From positions 1 through 50,344 of the IMG/VR virus record IMGVR_UViG_3300020220_000082: 50,344 nucleotides of DNA. The stretch is one strand, 5' to 3'. Under the pieces are notes generated by a model. It was not told the origin of the DNA and made no database searches. It was given only the letters and a program-made list of their open reading frames with translations. This document shows positions 26,996-40,600 of this stretch, piece after piece. A program made the position numbers and the translations under genes. This DNA is from a virus. Every line of letters begins with the position of its first letter. Within the stretch, counting starts at the first letter, position 1.

Positions 26996-28591
26996 TTAGA
27001 ACTCCAGTATAACTTTGATATCTTCCTTTTGATTTGCAGATCTTGGAATTGGGGCCCTGTTATCTATGTATATTATTTCTCCGGACTTTACGTTATATTC
27101 TGCTGAAGAAATTCCGGAAACAAAGTTCAGACCTAACTGATATATTCTATTATTTATTGTGGTAGTAATACCTATAAATCCAGTATCTATAGATAAAGCT
27201 GGTCCAATAATAGAATTACAGTTGATAGTTATTCCATATCCAGCAACAGGTGTTGATGTAAAAGGAATAATTTTATATCCAGATTCACTCGATGCTAATC
27301 CAGTTGGTTGATAGTATTTCAATACTCCTGTGATTGGATCCCAAGACGCAACATATCCTATAGCGGTAGAACCTAACCCAACAGTTTGTTTAATAATAGA
27401 ATCTACAGCATAAGTTGTATTTGTTGTTACTCCAGCTAATTTCAATCCTTTAAGTCCACTAACTAAGGAGGCATTAAGAACTTCTACGTCACTATTAACA
27501 ACAGTAGGATTTCTCATTATTCCCACTCTAGCAAAATCATTTCCAATAATGATATCTGGATTTGCATCTAAAGTTTCATATCTAGAGTAGAGTAAAACTC
27601 TATAAGCTCCTAATTCTCTGTAAATATTATACCCATGACCACCTTTAGGAGGAATAACGACATTAAAAGATGCTTTCGATGTTGTTCCAATACCAGTATT
27701 ACTTAACTTACCTAAAGGTCCATTAATATCACTTCCGGGAGCTCCAGGAAAAAATTCTATAGTTCCATAAGTATAATCTTTCCCACCTTCTGTAACGAAA
27801 ATTTCAGAAACTTTTCCAAAAGAATCGATAGTAATCGTCGCCTTTCCATCCGTTCCATCGCCTAGTATTGGTACATTGGAAAATGAAGTGGAAATTGGTT
27901 GATAATTACTTCCTCTATTAGAAATTAAAATAACTTCAATTTTTCCATCTATGGAATTATTTTTAGTAGAAATACTTTCTCCGGTCACTCCCCAATCTTC
28001 TGGAACTGGTATATACTCTATGGACTCAAATTTTATTATTTCCGATGGTTTTATCGTATAAACATATTTCCAAAGATATCCGTCTCCACTTGATCCCGAG
28101 GCTCTTGGTTCAAGATCAATAAATGTTGGTTGATCATAAGAAGGCCTTCCTTTTGGATTTTCTGGATCTGTTCCATTTTGTAAACAAACATAAACTCTAA
28201 GATCTTCATTAACAACATAATAATTTGCTTCATATAAACTAGTATTACCAGTTACTGGGGTGGGATTATATACATTATAATCATGTCTGTACATTTCATA
28301 TGTGTTACCACTTACCCACTGAACTTTTCTTACCAGTCTTCGTACATCTTGACTAGTAATTTGTTTCATTGCAATAATACTTTCTTTTATCTGATTTTCC
28401 TCTCTAAATCCATCTAGTGGAGAAGGGGTATTATTAATCCAGATTGGAGATCCACCAGATTGAACACTAGTAGAATTTGGCAACCCAATAAAAGTATAAT
28501 ATTTATTACTAGTATCTCCAACACCAGAGACACTCTTTACAAAATTTTCTGCATTTAGGATTCTAAACTGATCAGATATGATGGCAGGCAT
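26996..28591 (-). CDS. 8: Baseplate wedge protein gp8, 531 aa
   Basis: The N-terminus (MPAIISDQFRILNAENFVKS, then NKYYTFIGLPN and RKVQWVSGNTYEMYRHDYNV) and the central YVCLQNGTDPENPKGRPSYD and GSSGDGYLWKYVYTIKPSE motifs are those of gp8 in T4-like cyanophages. In T4, gp8 is a dimer that binds gp7 and gp10 and completes the wedge. At 531 residues it is longer than T4 gp8 (334); the extra C-terminal part contains GSNYQP and GGKDYTYG units resembling the GxGY repeats in gp7. The gene order gp25-gp6-gp7-gp8 supports the call. A late-promoter octamer lies over the stop codon of gp7, 20 bases before this ATG. Confidence 0.92.
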   Translation of the reverse strand: MPAIISDQFRILNAENFVKSVSGVGDTSNKYYTFIGLPNSTSVQSGGSPIWINNTPSPLDGFREENQIKESIIAMKQITSQDVRRLVRKVQWVSGNTYEMYRHDYNVYNPTPVTGNTSLYEANYYVVNEDLRVYVCLQNGTDPENPKGRPSYDQPTFIDLEPRASGSSGDGYLWKYVYTIKPSEIIKFESIEYIPVPEDWGVTGESISTKNNSIDGKIEVILISNRGSNYQPISTSFSNVPILGDGTDGKATITIDSFGKVSEIFVTEGGKDYTYGTIEFFPGAPGSDINGPLGKLSNTGIGTTSKASFNVVIPPKGGHGYNIYRELGAYRVLLYSRYETLDANPDIIIGNDFARVGIMRNPTVVNSDVEVLNASLVSGLKGLKLAGVTTNTTYAVDSIIKQTVGLGSTAIGYVASWDPITGVLKYYQPTGLASSESGYKIIPFTSTPVAGYGITINCNSIIGPALSIDTGFIGITTTINNRIYQLGLNFVSGISSAEYNVKSGEIIYIDNRAPIPRSANQKEDIKVILEF

Positions 28592-28611
28592 TTTTTAATT
28601 AGACTTTTTTT

Positions 28612-28619
28612 TATTTAGT
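28612..28619 (-). promoter_or_regulatory. Putative late promoter ACTAAATA upstream of gp8
   Basis: Matches the xCTAAATA variant used by T4-like cyanophages and overlaps the TAA of gp7. The gp8 ATG follows at 28591 with no obvious Shine-Dalgarno. AT-rich surroundings make a chance match possible. Confidence 0.5.
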
Positions 28620-31600
28620 TACTTAAATTGGGTCTTGTTCTGATAACCCTAGGAGAAGTCGATAAACCGGTTAATCCATTATCTGTATACACATCAAAAG
28701 ATTTTGATCCACCTAAAGATAGTGACCTATTTTGGAAATCATAAAGTTTAGACCAACTATATCTCCCGTAAAAACCATTAGTATTAATGCCAGAGAAAGT
28801 TGAAGTATTAGAATCATAAGTTCCTCTATCGGAAACTGAAACTGATGTTCCAGAATCTGGCGCAAAATGACAAGTAACTGTTACTATTCCTGCAAAAGGA
28901 GTTGTTACATTTTCAACAATATAAACTCCATCTAAGAAATTAGTTGCTATTCCAATTTTAGAATTTGGATAGTTACTCATTCCGCCCAATAATGTAGATA
29001 TTCCTATTAAACTTCCATCTGTTTGAACATTACTTTGACTAATAACAAAATAATCTCCTTTTTGAAGTTGAGATGCAGTCACACCAAAAGTATTTGGAGA
29101 TGAATATCCAATACCGAGAGTACTATTGTCATAAGTCTCAGATTTTAATCTAAAGTCTATTTTTGGCGAAGTTGTTCCTATACCTGGTGTTCCGGCTAAG
29201 AAAGTAGTTACTCCGATGATGTTTCCATAATCACCTTTTACCTTAAATGACCTTATTAATTCTTTTTTAAAAATTTCAGACTCTATTATAACGCTTGGAA
29301 TATCATAATTAAAATATCCAAATCCCCCATCTGTTATATTAATAGATGATACTTGACCATTAGTTACTACGGATTGAGCAGTAGCTCCGTGATAAACAGG
29401 AGTCGATGTTATAATTGTTCCAGCAGCCCCAACAGCAACAAATGTGCCATCCAAACCTAAACTATTTGCAAATAAAGCATCATTAAGTTGGTTTGATTGC
29501 AAAGTATTTCTATAAGTCCAATTTTGAAGATCAAAAGAATAATACATCTTATTTACAGAAGTAATACCAACATATAACCCATCAAAGTAAGTTATGTCTA
29601 TAATATTTTCAGAAGAATTGATATTATTAGAAACTACTTGATATTGAGTACGATTGATAGATTTTAATATCGTACCATTATTACCAACAACTACAAATTT
29701 ACTTCCATCAAATATTACTTCGTTATATTTTTGGAATGATGGTACTCCACTTTGGTTAATTTCCCAAGAAGTTCCATTATCAGAGGAAATAACTGTTCCA
29801 TTACTACCAACTGCGACAAAATACTGATTACCATAAGCAATAGAATTCAAATCTTGATTAACTCCGGAATATCTACTTACAAATCTTGAAGTTATTATTC
29901 CAGAAGAAGTAAATATAGATCCACCTGTTCCAACTACAACCCAACCATTACTTCCATAAGTTATAGAATTAAATGACCCATTATAAGTTGTTGGATTATA
30001 GCCGATAACACCAACTCCAACTAGAGTAATTTCTTCAAAACAAGGAATTTGATCCCAAGAAGTTATTGTAGAACTATATCCAACAGCTTGAGCTATTTTT
30101 GCCTTAGTACCAACTGTTAAGATGATATCAGAGGATCCGATACTAACTTTTTTAACAGACTTCAAATTAACAGTGCTTCCAACTCCAACATTACCAGTAG
30201 TCCAAAGTTGACCATCAAAACTATAAGCAAATAAAGAACTATTTCCCACTGCTACAAATTGATTTCCGTATGATATATTATTAAATACAGATGAACTAGT
30301 TATTCCGCTGATATTCACATATTTCCAATTATATATTGGGTCTTTTTTCTTTATAGAAGATGTAGATATTCTAACTTTGGGAGATAAAGTATTTGCATAA
30401 CCAACTCCAGCATTTGCAATAATTATTGAAGATACTGTTGATGCTCCCGAAACTGTTGCTTGACCAATAGAATCTATTACGGTTCTATTTTCTGTAATAA
30501 ATATGTCTCTAATATTTTCATTTAGTTGATCAAGATCGGAAAATAGTGGAAAAGCATTATCAACATAAATTACATCATCTGAAGCCTCTATTTTTTTAAT
30601 TATATGCGCGTTTGGAAAAATATTAGCTTGTACACTAGGTCTAGATTTAGAGAACAACGTGCCAGAAATGATTCTATCTTGTTTTTGTTTTTTCCATGTC
30701 AATGGTCTAAATTTAGAAACATCATCATCAATTCCAATACTAGAATAAATGAAAGTATCCAACTGGTCCGAAGAAGTTAAAGTTTTTACAACTCTATCAA
30801 ATTGTTGTATATCAAAAATATCAGTTGCACTTTCTTGAATAGTAACAGTATCACCTTCTTTTATAGTTTTCGGTGGAGTTATTTCACTTACATCTACAGA
30901 AGATCCTCTGTAATATAAAATGGTACACTTTGATCCGGCTATCGGTGCTTCAGTAAAGATAACTCTACTACCTCTAAACGTATAAGAATACGTAGGATCT
31001 TGTAAAATATCATTTAAGAATATGAATATATTGTTTGTTATATCTAAATCACTTCCAGTTGGAGTTCTTAAATTAATAATTTCAGTCACTCCATTAATTT
31101 CTGTGCTTAGGGTAAATTTCTTTCTAAATCCATTAAAAGAATTGCTGATATCATTGAATTTAATAAATTGACCCGGATAAAATCCACTAAATGAGTCGGT
31201 TTCTACTACATCTACCGTTAAAACAAATTCTGTTAACGGTCCACTATGAACCGTTGGTATCCCAACCACTTTTAATTTATCGCCAACTTTATAACCAATT
31301 CCAGGATTATCAAATTTGAAGTCAATAATACTCGATCCAGAACCAACCTCTACTGTTATTTTAGCTTGCTGGCCCACGCCAGATGTTCCTCCAGTGTACG
31401 CTAAACCAAGATTACTATATCCAGTAGGTATTCCAATTACAACGGTTGGTGGCGAGGTTATAGTGTATCCAATTCCAGGCGTAACAACTTTTATAGAAGT
31501 AACAATTCCCAAAGTTGTTCCACTTGTACCGACAAATGCTACCAAACTTGCTCCATACCCAATCGTAGAAGCTAAACTGACTGGCGGAGCATTTCTATAC

Positions 31601-34600
31601 CCTGAACCACCACCATTAACAACAATTGATGATATTGTTCCGGCAGCAGAAACTATTGCATCAGCTGATGCTACTAACCTTGGTTGATATCCAAAAGAAG
31701 TACTTATCGAAACTACAGAAATTCTTCCTGCTGATGGAGTTCCACTTAGAAATGCCAAGGAGTTAGTTATTGAATTTTCAACTGTTACATCAACTGATGG
31801 AGTTTGAAAAACACCATTGATAAAAATTAATGGATTATTGCTGATATTACTACTATTATTAACATTATTAAATAATGTCGTGGTCGTGTTACCATCAACC
31901 TTTACAGTAAACTGAGTTGCAGCTATACCAGTGAATGAATTTGAAATATCATCTAGTATAATATTTTTATCTCTTGGTTCATTCGCATTAATTTGTCTGG
32001 AAAAAACTCTTCCAGAGAATGATGATCCCGTCTGAACTCCTGTTGGACCAGTTAGTCCATATGGTGCAGTAGCAAAAATTATAGTATCTCCAACTATATT
32101 AAATTTACCTTTAAATACAGTTCCAGCTATACCAACACTGTGTATTCCAATAGTAGATCCAAAAGAACCTCTTTCTACATCAAGTTTATTTTGACTTAAT
32201 AAAACATTTTTTACATTTAAATATTCATTATTTAATGCAATAACATCACCAACAACTACAGATGTTATTCCTGAAGAAATATTTAAGATTGTAGTTGTTG
32301 CAGTAGAAACTGCTGATGATAGTCCAATAATTAATGAAGTTCTAGATAAAGGTGGTTGAACAATATTATCAATTGATATAAATGCATTTGCATTAGGATT
32401 TTTAAGACTCAAACTATGTGATCCAATTCCTAACTGAGTTATATTTAAAAATGTTGAACTAGTAGATAATCCAAGCAATCCAAACTGATTATCACTTAAC
32501 TTATATACAAATACAGTTTTAGGTAATATTTTTGATCCAAGAACGGCCGGAGAGAAACTTACAAAATCAAAACTTGATCCACCCAGGTAAGTTCCGGCTA
32601 TAGATACTATAGAGGTTGTGGCATATCCCACACCGCCTTGGACAACATCAACTACTGATACATATCCAGAACCATTTCTCGTTACATTGAAAATTGCTCC
32701 ATTTGTATCTGTAGAAGGAACATTTAAGTATGTTTCATTTGCTCTAGTTTGAATACCTGTAGGTCCTACTGAAGATATTTTAAAAGTTAAATCGTTTGTT
32801 GGTGTCACTCCACCGAGATAAGTTCCAGCGATAGAAACGGTTTGTCCAACAGAATAACTTCTTCCACCTTCCATCAATATGACTGATGTTGAAATTGGTT
32901 GTCCGGTTGATGAATTATAATTTATAAGTATATTAAATCTTGCATTAGTTCCAATTCCAGCAGTACCTAGTCCTACAGCTTGTAAATACAGTTTAGAAGT
33001 TGGTCCAACTGGAGATAATACTGTAGAAACTCCTGTAACTGAAGTTGTTATAGCAACGGAATATCCATTTTCAAAAATTGCAGTACCTGTTAGTTTATGC
33101 ACTTGCATTAACACCGTAGCACCAGATCCAACATAAGAAGTTGTAGCTATTCCTATTGGACTTCCGTCAGAGAAATTATAATCAAGTTCTTGACCTGTTT
33201 GATAATTATGATTAAAAATAGTCAGTGTATTACTAGAAAGAGAAATTACATTTTCAGATGCAGAATTAAAAACATGTTTAAAAAGACTTGTTCCTTTATT
33301 TTTCAGTTTAAAGGTAGTAAGTCCAACTATTCCACCACCCAATGTAAGTGACGGATATGTCATAGTTGGAGCAAAAGATGTACCTAATCCAATAATAGTT
33401 GTTATAATTCCTACATAGTTTCCTAAAGAAGTTCTAACATCAGCACAATCAGTTGTTCCATAATTTTCAGTTGGAATACCAGAAAGACTACTATTACCTA
33501 TAGCAACCGTTAAAATACCAACTAGAGTATTAATATTCGTCTGGATATCTAAGTATGAATTAGTAGTTGTATTGACCCCAGTTAAAGGATCTGGTTCTAT
33601 AGTCAAATTTCTTGCATACAACTGATTTGTAATCGCTTGCTTCATAAAATATTTGGAAGTTTCAAACACCAATATTGATTGAGATTCTTCTCCAACTAAT
33701 CCATTGGTCAATGCAACACCAGCACCATTAAAATATTTTTTAGTATTATAAATTGTGTGTTGATTAGTACCGTAGGAAATATCTTGAGCAACACCATCTA
33801 TAATATATCCAAGATCTCTAAAACATTTTAGTCCACCTGTATTATATGTTCCAGGATTTGCGATGGGAAGAGTTGCTGTCGATCCAACAGAAATAATAGT
33901 ACTAACTATTCCAACCAAACTTATAATGGTATTTTGTACATCTGTGCAAGCTGCGGTTGAGGTTATTGCTACGTTTCCACCCCCACCTCCAAAAATTGTT
34001 GGTCCAGGAGTAGAGTTTAAATTTTTTAAGGTTAATCCATTTGTAACTGCAGTTCTCATTAAAGTCTGAGCTTGACCGAATGCAAATGTAGATTCAGCTA
34101 CCTCACCCACTAATCCGTTTACAATGGGCAATCCGTTATCAAAATATTTTAATACAAATAGACGAGAATAAGCATTTCCGCCCGTGAATAGATCAAGGGA
34201 GATAGCATCAACCAAATATCCTAAATCTCGTTTACAGGAAACTTCAGTAGCAGCTATTGCTGGATAAACTGCAACTGTATTATTCCATGCAGTGTTGACA
34301 ATTTCAGTTCTATTAATTTGTATCAATTGGTACGCACGATAATATCGTGATCTAGAATTAGTTTGACTATCTCCTGGGAAATAAAATCCTGTTGGGAATC
34401 CAACCGCAACTGCCGATAAAGATCTGTCTTGAATTTCTCTCTTATTGAGTAAAATTAAATTGCGAGCATTTTTAAATTTTGTAGATGTAACATTTAATGG
34501 ATCTTGAATAATTTCAAAATTAAATTTTTGTGCAACAGCAGTTTGATACAGTGTTGGGGGAGTTTGATTATTGATTATATATTGACCAATAAATTTAACA

Positions 34601-37600
34601 TAATTATAAGCAAATAAAATTCGATCAGTTTCAGCTGAAGTATATGAATATCCGGCATTCCAATAAGAAAGTCCAGCTTCTACGGATAAATTATTGGAGT
34701 TATATTTTAGATCATGTGTTACAGCGTCAACTATGTAACTAACATTATATGTTGTGCTTAATCCAATATTAGGATAATTAAATTGAACAAAGGACAGAAC
34801 TTCTTGTTGAATAAATTCATTATTCAATTCTAAGAGAGAAGCAGCATCGGCATATCTACCATTTAAATATACTTCCGTAGTACCAGTAAATTCTGGGCTA
34901 ATATCATCTATTCTTAATACTTTGTTTGTTTCATTTAAAATATATGGTTTGAGCTCAACTCCTTCAGTAAAGAAAATTTTATCTGTAGATCCATCTGGAT
35001 AAAGATCATCTTCATAAACTAGTGCATAATTTTTTATTGATGCAAAATCAACTTCACTATCAATATTAAATAAGAGTGATGAACTTGAACCCAATAATTT
35101 GGGTTTCATATTTTCCGATTTTGAAATACCTACTAAAACTTCATTAGAAGTTGGTTGAGTATATAAAGTATAATCTGAAAATTCTTGAAATCCAGATGGA
35201 TGAACGATTGATCTTACAGATTCTCTCCATGTTGAATATGGAACATTAGTTCTTAATGAATAAGAAAACTTCTGATAATAAAAATTATCAGAAATTCTTT
35301 GTTGAAACTCATTTAAAATACCATCGTTATTTGAAGAATTTTCTTTATCTCTAATTGCACCTAATGTTGAATTTAGTTCAAAAGAGCTAAGATACTCAAC
35401 AACACCGGTAATTTTTGAAGTTTCTCCAAATAATGAATCTCCTATTTTAAAGGTTCCAGAAGAATCGATAATTCTCATCTGATTTAATTTATCATCCCAC
35501 CCGTTTTCCATTATTCTACCACTAAATCCAGGCGAAACTACCTTCTCAGAAGATTGATATGTAACATCGTCTTTTAAGACCATTTCAAAAGAAGCCATAT
35601 CTTTTTTATTAATTACGTAACCTCTTCTTTCATCATCATATGTTCCGAAACTTCCAGTGGATATTCCAGACATACTATAAGTTATGGTATTATTTGAAGT
35701 GCTTACTCCAGTAACAGTGAAGAAAGTATAATCATATGATGAGGAATTAAAATTTGCTAGTCCACTAGTTTGACTAGTTAGAGTACATTTTTCAATAAAA
35801 ATTTTATCCCCAATTGAAAATGGAAACTGTACTATAGTTGATCCATATCCAATATTAACTAATGGATATGAAATTGGTGTATTTAATAGTTCTATCGTTA
35901 CGTCATTACCAGATATAGTGAAAGCATCTATTTCATATCCATTGGAATTATAAATTGGAATTATTTCTAATGGAGAACTAAGAGATGTGGAATTTTTTAT
36001 AATATCAACTTTAACTATAGACCCTCCACTAATAGATGATTTTAATTCAATATTTCCACCATTTTTTACAAATAAAACAGGAGCTGTATTATATTTTTTA
36101 CCCGCATTTAAAATTTCTATTTTATCAATTGTTCGTATATTTTTTATTCCACAAACTATTATTGAGGATAATTGTGCAGATAAAGTTGGGTCAGTAGGAT
36201 AATCAAATCCATCTTTTATTCTTGTTAATGTTTCAATTTTTCCAATATCATTGGATATTAACTTAAGAACAGCATTGTTTCCGGAATCAGATACAATCCT
36301 AGAAATAGTTGGTAATTTTAAATATCCTCTACCACCAAAATTAACTTTTACATCTTCAATAGGACCATCTGCATTTTCAGATGTAGTGGTATAACTTATA
36401 TTTGCACTTGGTAATATTTGTAGTTCAGTATCAGTTAAATTCTTTACTGAATTAAAAGAAAAAGCATTGTCACTATTAATTAAATCTATATTAATTTTAG
36501 TATTTAATTGATGTTCGATTACAGTAATTTTATTGAACGATACTACTTCTTCATCAGTTGATATTTGATTTTTAGATTGATCTAATGGACTTATTGGATT
36601 TAATTTATAATATAAAACTTTTGGAAACTCATTAACATTTGTGTTAATAGTTATTGAAGCGTTTGTTTGTCCTGGAATTCCAGATCTCGTAATAGCAAAT
36701 CCATCGTTAAAAAGTCCAATAAATTCTATTTTTCTAGTGAAATTGCTATCAACATAAAAGTCAAGTGACATATCAGATAGTGAGGCATCAGACAAATCAA
36801 AAGATATTATAGATCCCTTGTAAGGAGTTATTTGTGGATTAATAATTTTTATTGATTGTGAACCTCCAGATGAAGGAGATGTTATATCAATTTCTTTAGA
36901 AATGAAGATATCACTTTCATATTCACAAAAAGATATAATATCTACATCTTTTTTAAAAATATAATATACTCTTCCATTTGTTAATCCACCTAATGGATTA
37001 TCAGCAAAATAAACAACTTTTGTTCCATTTTTTATATTTCGGAAAGAAGTATTTTTTATAGAATTATTTGAAAGTGAAACGTTTGAATTATTAAAAGTAT
37101 ATTGTCCAATTAAAACTTTTCTATTAATTTTATCAAAAAATAATTTATGTGATTCAGTTAAAGTACTTAGAATTTTAAACTCAACTTGGTCACCAACAGA
37201 TAGACCATGGTTTTCCGATGTGGTTACAATTCCAGAAACTCTGTTTACACTAGCAGTAAGATTTTGATTTTGAGTTGTAAGTGAATGTGCCGATCCAACA
37301 ACTCCAAAAGCTTGGTCTATGTTCCAAAATTCTACACAGGCCAAATCTGTACCTATACCTGTAGAAGTTGTATACCCAACTGTTGATATACCTATGTAAT
37401 CTTTTCCTAGATTTACAGCATAAACTGTTTGATTATTAACAATAGTAAAAGATACTCCAGAACCAACCTTATTGATATACAAGGGTGTTCCACTAAGTCC
37501 AGCATTATATGTCAGGGGTTGACCTGTGTAGAATTTGTGGTTTGGTAAATAAATTGATTTTGCAGGTATGAATCTAGATTCAAAAGAAGTGGTTCCTAAT

Positions 37601-40600
37601 CCAACTACAGTCCTAGTTATTCCAGAAAATCCTGTTCCAACAGATTCTTTTGGATCGAAAAATGTAGTTGTATTGGGAATAAAGACTCCAGCTATTGGAT
37701 TTTCAGTTTTAAAGGTAAATTTCTTAGGAAGAAGAACAACATCATCTATTCCAGAAGTATGAACTCCCGTATTGGAAATTCTGTTCACAAAGAATCCAGA
37801 TCTTTGTGGAGAAATTCCAGTTATTAACAACGTTTCTGTTCCTATTCCAATAAAATCATTTACAGAAAAACCAGAAATATCTTTTACTTTTATAAAAGTA
37901 GATATTCCAGTGACTGCTTGTGTAGGAATACTTTCTATTAATTGAACTACCTTATCATTAACATTAATTTTATATAAACCTTCTAACTCAATTGCAGATA
38001 TTGTAGAAACTCCAGAAATAGTTACTGGTTCTAAATTATAAAATTGATGAGGTGTATCAAATTGTGCTTCAATCTGATTATATTTGGGGACAAAAACTAC
38101 ATTTGAAAAAGATTTCGATTGTACGGAGATATTTTTAATTTCCTTTCCCTTTAATTTTGATATTACAATATTGGCTCCAGTTCCACCTGAACCTTTATTA
38201 TCCAGAAGAATCAAATCATTTACTTTATAATTGTGGCCAGGAGAAAATATTGAAACGTCTTGTATTGTTCCAGAATTTAAATTTGTAATTTGAAATTCTT
38301 GTTTATAATTATCGGAAACATTATCTATGAGTCCATAAGATGATCTTGAATAATTTAAATAGTATGGTCCTACATTTCTTGTGACTTCATTTGTAAAAAA
38401 GTCATATCCTTGATTATATATTGGTAAAAAGTTTTCTTCTAATGGTATATTATTAAATGTTGGTCCAACAATATATGGATATCTATTTTTTGCTACTTTA
38501 GAAATGTCAATATCAACACTGTAAAAATATGCATAAACTCCATCAGGATATTCTGGAGTTACACAAAATCTCCCATTATGTTCATCAAGATCTCCAGAAC
38601 CATCATACACATAATCATTAACAAAGTATCCTGCTTGAAAACTAGATGGTCTAATATCTGGATCTGTAACCGCTTTTAATACATAACTAGTTTTTATTTG
38701 TCGTATTGCTCCTCCAGAAGCATTTCCATATCCGTAAGGTCCATATATAGGGTTTCCATCATAAGCATATCCAAATATAGGAGAATGTCGCAGTTCTCCT
38801 GAAGTTTCTTTATTAGATGCAGTAAAATTATCAGAAAGTTGATATCTTAATTTTTTTGGAATGTAGTATGAACAAACTTGCAGTCCTAACTCTTGATTTT
38901 GAGGGTCTAAAAGAATAGAATCATCGTTTTCATTGGTATAATTTTGAAATTTTACTACTTGATCAACTTTCCATTGTTTTAGATTTGCCAAAAACTTTGC
39001 ACTCTTTCCTCTATTTTCCAGTCTTATACTTGTATTTGATATGCCATATCCAACTCCACCATCAATTATATTGGTTTGAACTAATTTTCCTTCAGAATTA
39101 ATAATTGGTTCAATTTTAGCAAAATCTCCATCACCTGTAATGATAATATCAGAGTCTTCCCTATACCCTTTACCACCATTGGTTATTTTAACATCCACAA
39201 TTTTACCATTAACAACAATAGGAACCAAGGAAGCTTCAGATTTTATACTAGATACTCCTACAAAAGGTCTCCTATGAAAATTTACTATATCTGTGCATCC
39301 GTAAGAAACCCCACCAGTTTCCAAATAAATATCTTCTATTTGTCCCAGAACTACCGGTTTTAAGATCGGAGAAATTATAGATGTGGATCCCAAAGAAGAA
39401 GTAGCTTCTACACTTATTGTTATAGGCGGGTATCCAATAATATGTGTTCCGACTCCAAGAGACTCAAATTTAATATATTTTTTATTTACATAATTATCAG
39501 TGGTTAAACTGGAAATTCCAACTCCAGCGAAAGAAAGTTTAAATTTATTTTCATCTAAAACTTTTATATAATAATAATGGGAAGTATTGAGTCCAGATAT
39601 TGGTGTTCCCGTAGTAGAATAAGTAACAAGTTCAACATCTGAAAATCCGTGATTTGGAGCAAAAACATATGAATCAAAAGTATTGATTCCAATAGTATCA
39701 TTATCAAATGATAAGACCGATAAAACTTTTACTTTTCTGTTTGAATATCCTTGTCCAGGATCTTTAACATAAATCTCGGTTATTGTATTTTTACTTTTTA
39801 AGGTACTAAAATAATGAAATCCAGAACTAACTCCAATAATATTAACTTCATTAATTTTCTTTAGAGATTCTTCTTTTGTTGTATAAAGTTTAATTTTACT
39901 ATCACTTACTATTCCAACATAATAAGATGACCCATTTACTAATCCAGGCACGTCTAAATTAGTATTTGAATCATATACTATCTCTTCCCCATCTTCAAAA
40001 GCAATATTTGTTAAGAACGAAATAATATTATTTGTATCGTCAACATTTATTTCTGATTTAAATCCATAAGATAATCTTGATTTCACTAAATTCGATTCTA
40101 ATGAACAACCCGCTCCATTACCACCAAAAATATTAATTTTGGGTTTAGATTGATATCCTATTCCTGGAGAGATTATTTTTATTTTTTCAACTTTACCTGA
40201 TAGATTTGCATGAGCTTTTGCGCCGAGTCCTGATGAATCTATAATTTCAATAGTAGGAGGATTTACAACATCATATCCAACTCCTTTATTAGTAACATCT
40301 ATAGAATCTATAGGTCCGTAAAAAATATTTTCATCATAATATGTTGAAGATAATAATTCAACACCGTTTACCATTAAACCTACTTGTTTGTTATTTGTAG
40401 TTCTCTTACTAATATCGTCAGCAGAAGAAACTTTTGTTGGAGTAAATGGAAACTTTTTAAGAATTTTTTGGTGATTTAAAGTTTTATTTGCGAATCCACC
40501 AATAACTATAGTATCTGAAGAAATTCCTGATTTAGCTTCAAGATATTTCTTGGAAAAAATATCTGATTTACTAAATGATAGTTTTATATTGTTTGGATCA

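Noticed and set aside
13371-28591. Clear homologues of T4 gp9, gp10, gp11 or gp12
   Set aside because: The proteins between gp8 and gp13 sit where these genes lie in T4, but I cannot recognise their sequences, so I did not assign those names.
29385-30340. A photosystem II assembly factor (Ycf48) gene carried by the phage
   Set aside because: The similarity is to the propeller blade pattern only, and it is inside the gp7 frame, not a separate gene; a photosynthesis role is not supported.
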